NCBI GenBank assembly: GCA_025997655.1
Contig: BNUW01000017.1
Span: 1 to 26,430 of the forward strand
DNA length: 26,430 nucleotides
Direction of reading: 5' to 3'
Source of the DNA: Spirochaetia bacterium
GTDB lineage: Bacteria > Spirochaetota > Spirochaetia > Treponematales > Breznakiellaceae
A program made the position numbers and the translations under genes. The notes below the pieces were generated by a model. It was given only the letters and a program-made list of their open reading frames with translations. It did not search any database and had not been told where the DNA came from. Below are positions 22,235 to 26,430 of the stretch, one piece after another (the first letter of the stretch is position 1; each line of letters starts with the position of its first letter).

Positions 22235-23520
22235 CTGTTTTACTCATCTGTTTTGTGTTATTTCTTGTCATGGGAATGCCCATAGCCTTTGTTATCGGGA
22301 TTGCCGGAATTGCGTACTTTTTTTCAAACCCCCTGCTTCCTCTGGGGATACCGACCCAGCTTATCGTAGCCCAGAGCCAGTCGTTCGCCTTTTTGGCGGT
22401 GCCGTTTTTCATCTTTGCCGGTAACTTAATGAATGTTTCCGGCATTACCCGGAATCTGTTGAGTTTGGCGCGTCTGGTGACCCGCAAAATGTACGGCGGT
22501 ACGGCGCAAATATCCGTGGTTATGTCCACGCTGATGGGCGGCGTATCCGGTTCGGCAACTGCGGACGCGGCAATGGAAACCCGTATCCTCGGCCCGGAAA
22601 TGATACGCATCGGCTACAGCAAGGGCTATATTTGCGCGGTCAACTGTATTACGGCATTGATTACCGCAACAATCCCGCCGAGTCTTGGTCTTATCATTTA
22701 CGGCTTCGTGGGTGAAGTTTCCATTGGACGGCTTTTTGCCGCCGGCATCATCCCCGGTATTCTGATGATGATCTTTCTTATGGCGACCACCAGTATCACC
22801 AGCCGCATCAAAAAATATGACCCGCCTAAGCCGGGTGTAAAGTCACCCACGCTGCAAGAGCTTGGGGAGAACCTGAAGGAGTCCATCTGGGCGCTGCTTT
22901 TCCCCATTATTCTGATTGTCGGTATCCGCTTCGGCGTGTTTACCGCCTCGGAGTCCGGCGCGTTTGCCGTGGTATACGCCATCATCATCGGGAAGTTTGT
23001 CTATAAGGAACTCACCTGGGAAAACTTCAAAGCGGCGCTGATTACCACCCTTAAGGACAACGGCGCAATTATGCTGATTATCGCCATGTCCGGTCCCTTC
23101 AGCTATGCCCTTACCTGGGTTAAACTGCCGGCGGTATTAAGCAGCCTGATTTTCGGCATCACCGACAATCCGCAGCTGCTCACGCTGATCATGCTGGGCT
23201 TCCTCTTCATCAGCGGTATGTTTGTTGACAGCAACGTTAACTTCCTGCTGCTCACCCCGATTTTCCTGCCCATGGTCACCTCGGTCGGTATGGACCCGGT
23301 ACACTTCGGCGTATTGATGGCGACGATAGTCACCCTGGGCGTTATGACCCCGCCAATTGGATCTGCGCTGTACACGGTCTGCGGTATCATCGATGCCCGG
23401 CCCGAGGAATACACCATAGAGGCGATGCCCTTCCTGTTAGCGGTTCTGCTGGAGTTGACAATCCTGACCTTCCTGCCCCAGGTGGTACTGTTTATACCGA
23501 ATCTGATATTCGGAGCCTAG
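22231..23520 (+). CDS. dctM: TRAP transporter large permease subunit (DctM)
   Basis: Encodes 429 residues, the full length of the DctM family, with about a dozen membrane helices. Family landmarks: MGMPIAFVIGIAG near the N-terminus, FLAVPFFIFAGNLMNVSGIT, MGGVSGSATADAAMETRIL, ITATIPPSLGLIIYG and VTLGVMTPPIGSALYTVCGI (the paired substrate and Na+ hairpins). It forms the sodium-coupled channel for the acid delivered by DctP. A strong bidirectional terminator follows. Confidence 0.96.
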   Translation: MTVLLICFVLFLVMGMPIAFVIGIAGIAYFFSNPLLPLGIPTQLIVAQSQSFAFLAVPFFIFAGNLMNVSGITRNLLSLARLVTRKMYGGTAQISVVMSTLMGGVSGSATADAAMETRILGPEMIRIGYSKGYICAVNCITALITATIPPSLGLIIYGFVGEVSIGRLFAAGIIPGILMMIFLMATTSITSRIKKYDPPKPGVKSPTLQELGENLKESIWALLFPIILIVGIRFGVFTASESGAFAVVYAIIIGKFVYKELTWENFKAALITTLKDNGAIMLIIAMSGPFSYALTWVKLPAVLSSLIFGITDNPQLLTLIMLGFLFISGMFVDSNVNFLLLTPIFLPMVTSVGMDPVHFGVLMATIVTLGVMTPPIGSALYTVCGIIDARPEEYTIEAMPFLLAVLLELTILTFLPQVVLFIPNLIFGA

Positions 23521-23548
23521 CGGCGGTACATCTCTAAGTTAAAAAATT

Positions 23549-23588
23549 AAAAAAGCTGTCCGGAAGCATTTTCCGGACAGCTTTTTTT
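23549..23588. terminator. Bidirectional terminator between dctM and uxaC
   Basis: A perfect 16-bp stem runs from AAAAAAGCTGTCCGGA (23549-23564) to its complement (23572-23587) with a 7-nt loop. The A-run and T-run flanks serve both converging transcription units. Confidence 0.88.
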
Positions 23589-23603
23589 GATGATAAAGCG
23601 CGC

Positions 23604-25004
23604 CTACCCAAAATAGGCTTTCGCGTTGCCGAAGGAAATGTTTCCCACGATTTCAGAAAGCTTTGGCATGTCCGCCGGATACTCCCCGTTCTCGACCCAG
23701 TTCCCGATAAGGTTACAGAGTATGCGCCGGAAGTATTCGTGCCGAGGATAGGAGAGGAAACTGCGGGAGTCCGTGAGCATACCCACGAAGGCGGGCAGGA
23801 GCCCCGTGTTGGCCAGAACCCGCAGTTGTTCTTCCATGCCGTCCCGGTGATCGCAGAACCACCACGCCGATCCGAGCTGCATCTTGCCATAGATCCCTGT
23901 CCCCTGAAAGCCGCCCATGATCGTGCTTAGGGGATAATAGTCCTTTGGGTTCAGGGTGTAGAGTACGGTTTTGGGGAGGGTCCCGGTGTTTTCGATGCGG
24001 CTGAGCAGGGCGGCGAGATTTTCGCTGACCTGGTGGTCGTGTACCGCATCGTGGCCGGAGTCCGGGCCAATCTGTTGTACCGACCTGGGGCTGACATTCC
24101 GTATGGCCGCGAAATGCAGCTGCATAACAATATTCTTTTTCGCATAGTAATCCGCCAGGGCCGTCAGCACTTTAGTCCGGTAGGCATCGGCGGCAGCTTT
24201 ACTAAGGGGCTTTCCCGCCAGGGCGTCCTTGAATGCCCTCTCAATTTCCGCGTCCCTTGCGATGACGAAGGGCGGGTATTCCAACGCATGATCCGAAGCG
24301 CGGCATCCCCTGGCGATAAAGTAATCAATACGGTTTTTTAGGGCGGCGATCACATCCTCAACAGAATGAATCGTGGTGTTGCTTGCCTTTGAAAGCCGGT
24401 CTATGTATTCCACGAAACCCGGCAGATGGATGTTCAAGGCCTTATCGGGACGGAAAGAAGGGAGCACCCGGGTATCAATGCTGCCGATGGGGGCTGTCCC
24501 CGCTGCTATTGCCTGATGGTATTCCAGGGAATCAATGGGGTCGTCGGTGGTGCCCACGGTGTGGACCTTGCATTTTTTGAAGATATCCTTTACCGAAAAG
24601 CCTGAGAGTTTGGCATTCCCCTGTTTCCAGATCGCCGGGGCGGATTTTTCGGTGAGGGGTTCATGGATATCAAAGTAACGCTGCAACTCAAGATGGGTCC
24701 AATGATAGAGGGGGTTCCCGATAAGGTTTTCCACTGTCCGGGCCCAGGCAAGGAATTTTTCATAGGCCCCGGCGTTTCCCGTGATGTATGATTCGTCGAT
24801 ACCCATGGCGCGCATCATGCGCCACTTGTAATGATCCCCCCCAAGCCAAATTTCAGAAAGATTTTCGAAGCGTTTATTTTCCGCAATTTGGGACGGGATC
24901 AGATGACAGTGAAAGTCATAGATCGGTTCCGGTGAAGCGGCGGTATGAAATAAATCCCGGGCGGTCCCGGTTTCGAGCAAAAAATCTTTATCCATAAAAT
25001 TCAT
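23604..25004 (-). CDS. uxaC: Glucuronate isomerase
   Basis: Encodes 466 residues, the usual UxaC length. It converts D-glucuronate to D-fructuronate and D-galacturonate to D-tagaturonate in the cytosol. Features: N-terminal YDFHCHLIP (metal-binding HxH), WLGGDHYKWRMMRAMGI, HWTHLELQRYF, VGTTDDPIDSLEYH, FRPDKALNI, MQLHFAAIRN and TDSRSFLSYPRHEYFRRILC at the C-terminus. Its ATG overlaps the TGA of the upstream gene (ATGA), so it is translated after and together with that URO-D-like gene. The partners needed after isomerisation (fructuronate/tagaturonate reductase, mannonate/altronate dehydratase, KDG kinase and aldolase) are not in this window. Confidence 0.97.
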   Translation of the reverse strand: MNFMDKDFLLETGTARDLFHTAASPEPIYDFHCHLIPSQIAENKRFENLSEIWLGGDHYKWRMMRAMGIDESYITGNAGAYEKFLAWARTVENLIGNPLYHWTHLELQRYFDIHEPLTEKSAPAIWKQGNAKLSGFSVKDIFKKCKVHTVGTTDDPIDSLEYHQAIAAGTAPIGSIDTRVLPSFRPDKALNIHLPGFVEYIDRLSKASNTTIHSVEDVIAALKNRIDYFIARGCRASDHALEYPPFVIARDAEIERAFKDALAGKPLSKAAADAYRTKVLTALADYYAKKNIVMQLHFAAIRNVSPRSVQQIGPDSGHDAVHDHQVSENLAALLSRIENTGTLPKTVLYTLNPKDYYPLSTIMGGFQGTGIYGKMQLGSAWWFCDHRDGMEEQLRVLANTGLLPAFVGMLTDSRSFLSYPRHEYFRRILCNLIGNWVENGEYPADMPKLSEIVGNISFGNAKAYFG

Positions 25005-26062
25005 TTTGACAACACCCTGTGGAGCTTTTCGCCCAGGGCAACCGCTTCTTCATGGGTCGCCGTTGAAGTTTGGATAAAAAGCCCCTTGCGGCCAAAATAG
25101 TCCATCAGCTTCTTTGAGTATTCCGCTAAATCGGCGTTTTCATCCCCGATATGATCCCAGTAAAAGTGGCGCAGGAAGAGGGCGGTTTTTCCCGCCGCCG
25201 CATCCCGGATTTTCGCCCAGTCCGCAACCTGGGGAATGGTAAAGTCCAGGCCCTTGAGCCCCGGTATCTCCATCATCGCCTCCACCACATTCGTCGTATT
25301 CCCGCAGCTATGTACTACGATGCCGCCGAATTCTTTGGCGATCATGCCGTTATACTTTACGCCGAATTCCCGGTACAGGTTTGGCGACAGCAGAGCGGCG
25401 GTGTCGTCACTGACCCGGATGCCCGCTTCACGGGGGACATACCACATTTCGTGGCTTATACTATAGAGGTTTTTTATCCGCTTGAACTGTTCCTTGACGT
25501 AGAGGATGGTCGCTTCGGTTACCTTCTCCAAAAGGGCGTGTACCTCATCGGGGTAGGTCAGGGTTGCTTCGATGAAGGAGGTGTAATCCCAGATAAGGGA
25601 AGCGGTTACCAGGGGGGAGGGGACATTGATCACCCGCAGGGGAATGGAAGAGCGGCTTTGCAGGGCTTCGATATGTTTCCACGCCTTTTGGAAAACCGGG
25701 TGGTTTACCGGGTCCGGTACTTTCAGTTTATACACATCCTCGGCGTTTTCCTCCCGGATGAGACAGGTGACCCAGGGGTCGGCTTCGTCATTCACCTTAC
25801 ATTCACAGCCAAAGGCCGCCGCAATGATATTGATACCCTGGTTAGGTTTGATATTGGGAAAACCGTAATCGTAGACCCCTTCCAGTTTGCGGGCCTGATC
25901 TTCGGCCCATTTTATTTCCGCATCGGGATTGTCATAAAATTCCCTGGTCGCCATGTGCATGGGGCCCACTTCGATGTGGAAAGGCACTTCATCAAGGTCT
26001 TCAAGCCGCATGTTTGCTTCAATGCGTTTTTTCTTTGTTGCAATATCAAGTATTTCGCTCAT
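25001..26062 (-). CDS. Uroporphyrinogen-decarboxylase-like (URO-D superfamily) protein
   Basis: Encodes 353 residues with the URO-D/methyltransferase TIM barrel: VPSPLVTASLIWDYTSFIEA, LLSPNLYREFGVKYNGMIAKEFGGIVVHSCGNT and GLDFTIPQVADWAKIRDA. H251 and C253 match the His-x-Cys zinc ligands of corrinoid methyltransferases such as MtaA and MtbA. The distal Cys ligand is absent: no cysteine follows C253, and FIQTSTA lies about where it should be. It is not haem-pathway HemE, since the family Arg/Asp pattern and any hem neighbours are missing. Placement as the first gene before uxaC with a 4-nt overlap suggests a role in uronate use; removal of a methyl group from a methylated uronate is one conjecture. 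CGGAGG lies 6 nt before the ATG. Confidence 0.88.
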   Translation of the reverse strand: MSEILDIATKKKRIEANMRLEDLDEVPFHIEVGPMHMATREFYDNPDAEIKWAEDQARKLEGVYDYGFPNIKPNQGINIIAAAFGCECKVNDEADPWVTCLIREENAEDVYKLKVPDPVNHPVFQKAWKHIEALQSRSSIPLRVINVPSPLVTASLIWDYTSFIEATLTYPDEVHALLEKVTEATILYVKEQFKRIKNLYSISHEMWYVPREAGIRVSDDTAALLSPNLYREFGVKYNGMIAKEFGGIVVHSCGNTTNVVEAMMEIPGLKGLDFTIPQVADWAKIRDAAAGKTALFLRHFYWDHIGDENADLAEYSKKLMDYFGRKGLFIQTSTATHEEAVALGEKLHRVLSK

Positions 26063-26103
26063 GGTAAGCCTCCGCTTGTTTCAAAATAAGTATGTACCAT
26101 ACT

Positions 26104-26132
26104 AGTATACCATACCGGTTGAAGGTTGTCAA
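26104..26132 (-). promoter_or_regulatory. Promoter of the URO-D-like/uxaC operon with GntR-type operator
   Basis: On the minus strand TTGACA (26132-26127) and TATACT (26109-26104) are 17 nt apart. TGGTATACTA (minus strand, 26112-26103) overlaps the -10 box and matches 9 of 10 bases of TGGTATACAA in the TRAP promoter. The same 5'-GGTA core recurs at 26094-26100 and 26113-26119. Confidence 0.7.
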
Positions 26133-26298
26133 ATCAGCACTTCTAAATTTACACCAGGAATAAGAAGATTAACCACGAAAAAGACAAGAAACACACGAAA
26201 TTTAAGAGAAAACTTGAGACAAGACATAAAATTTCATTGGGTTTTTTCGTGTGCTTCGTATTTTTCGTGGTTTTTTCTTCAAATTTAGAATTGCTGAT
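26133..26298. repeat. Nested palindromic, MITE-like element with flanking direct repeats
   Basis: Outer arms ATCAGCACTTCTAAATTT (26133-26150) and the complement of 26281-26298 pair at 17 of 18 positions. Inside are AACCACGAAAAA (26171-26182) with TTTTTCGTGGTT (26261-26272), and CACACGAAA (26192-26200) with TTTCGTGTG (26245-26253). TGTCAAATCAG occurs at both edges (26127-26137 and 26298-26308) like a target duplication. No coding frame is inside. The 285 nt between the uxaC-operon promoter and the last frame of the window are otherwise empty. Confidence 0.65.
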
Positions 26299-26346
26299 GT
26301 CAAATCAGGAATTCAAAGTATCAAAATTTTATGCTAAAAAGGGAGC

Positions 26347-26430
26347 ATGGGCGGGGAAGTATTCAAAAGGTTGAATGAACATATAGGGCGGGTGTGCGGA
26401 CAACTGCCTGACCAGCGGCGGAGCGGACAT
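26347..26430 (+). CDS. Start of a possible transposase gene, cut by the window end
   Basis: From the ATG at 26347, 28 codons stay open to the edge. The product contains VFKRLNEHIGRVCGQLPDQR then RSGH, and the LPDxRxGxN-like ending resembles the N-terminus of ISNCY-type transposases. A GGGAG sits only one nt before the ATG and a TATGCT (-10-like) lies just upstream, so the start is doubtful. Too little is visible for a firm call. Confidence 0.3.
   Translation, partial: MGGEVFKRLNEHIGRVCGQLPDQRRSGH

Noticed and set aside
25001..26062. Haem-pathway uroporphyrinogen decarboxylase (HemE)
   Set aside because: It has the His-x-Cys pair of methyltransferase relatives, lacks a hem context and is coupled to uxaC.
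25151..26089. 312-codon plus-strand frame opposite the URO-D-like gene
   Set aside because: Antisense shadow of a gene with clear family motifs; its product has no recognisable domain and there is no promoter.

Overview
The window looks like a chromosomal segment of a moderate-G+C anaerobic spirochaete, most like the Treponema lineage of insect guts. This is inferred from gene families, not from a database match. The pointers are an EF-G of the spirochaete/mitochondrial-EFG1 type, an oxygen-sensitive glycyl radical enzyme with its radical-SAM activase, abundant sugar and uronate uptake genes, small Treponema-style lipoproteins and palindromic intergenic repeats. No rRNA, tRNA or CRISPR was seen.

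Layout. 1-1008: two joined gene scraps, a small lipoprotein gene, a terminator, a palindromic repeat and the promoter of fusA. 1009-3811 (+): fusA (EF-G) followed 7 nt later by a RecA/KaiC-like ATPase. 3814-14340 (-): one long tightly packed operon. In transcription order it encodes a ribose-type ABC importer (binding protein, double ATPase, permease), an AroE-like dehydrogenase, a 43-codon remnant of a DeoR-type DNA-binding domain, a dehydratase-class glycyl radical enzyme, its activating enzyme fused to an unidentified middle region and an ASKHA (ROK-like) kinase domain, and a ribulose-phosphate-epimerase-like enzyme. It starts from a near-consensus promoter and is divergent from a ribokinase-like PfkB kinase (14380-15324, +). 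15318-17849 (-): an accessory patch with a nitroreductase, a MazEF-type toxin-antitoxin pair whose toxin has an unusual deletion, a DUF4143-type AAA ATPase and four 23-bp tandem repeats. 17837-19765 (-): a DEAD-box RNA helicase. 19819-26132: a uronate block with a GntR/FCD regulator and a TRAP transporter (dctP-dctQ-dctM, +), facing uxaC and a uroporphyrinogen-decarboxylase-like gene (-). Both promoters of this block carry the same GGTATAC-type operator. 26133-26430: a nested palindromic, MITE-like repeat and the start of a possible transposase gene.

How the genes work together. The strongest candidate for an undescribed system is the 3.8-14.3 kb operon plus the divergent kinase. The ABC importer should bring in a pentose-like sugar, polyol or cyclitol. 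The PfkB kinase and/or the ASKHA domain of the fusion could phosphorylate it, the AroE-like enzyme could oxidise it (its shikimate-carboxylate-binding Ser motif is not conserved), the glycyl radical enzyme could dehydrate or cleave it, and the epimerase could pass a ketose phosphate to central metabolism. The order of steps and the substrate are inference. What the sequence shows directly is the gene order, the close spacing, the catalytic Cys/Glu/Gly set of the glycyl radical enzyme and the single 899-codon frame of the activase-kinase fusion.
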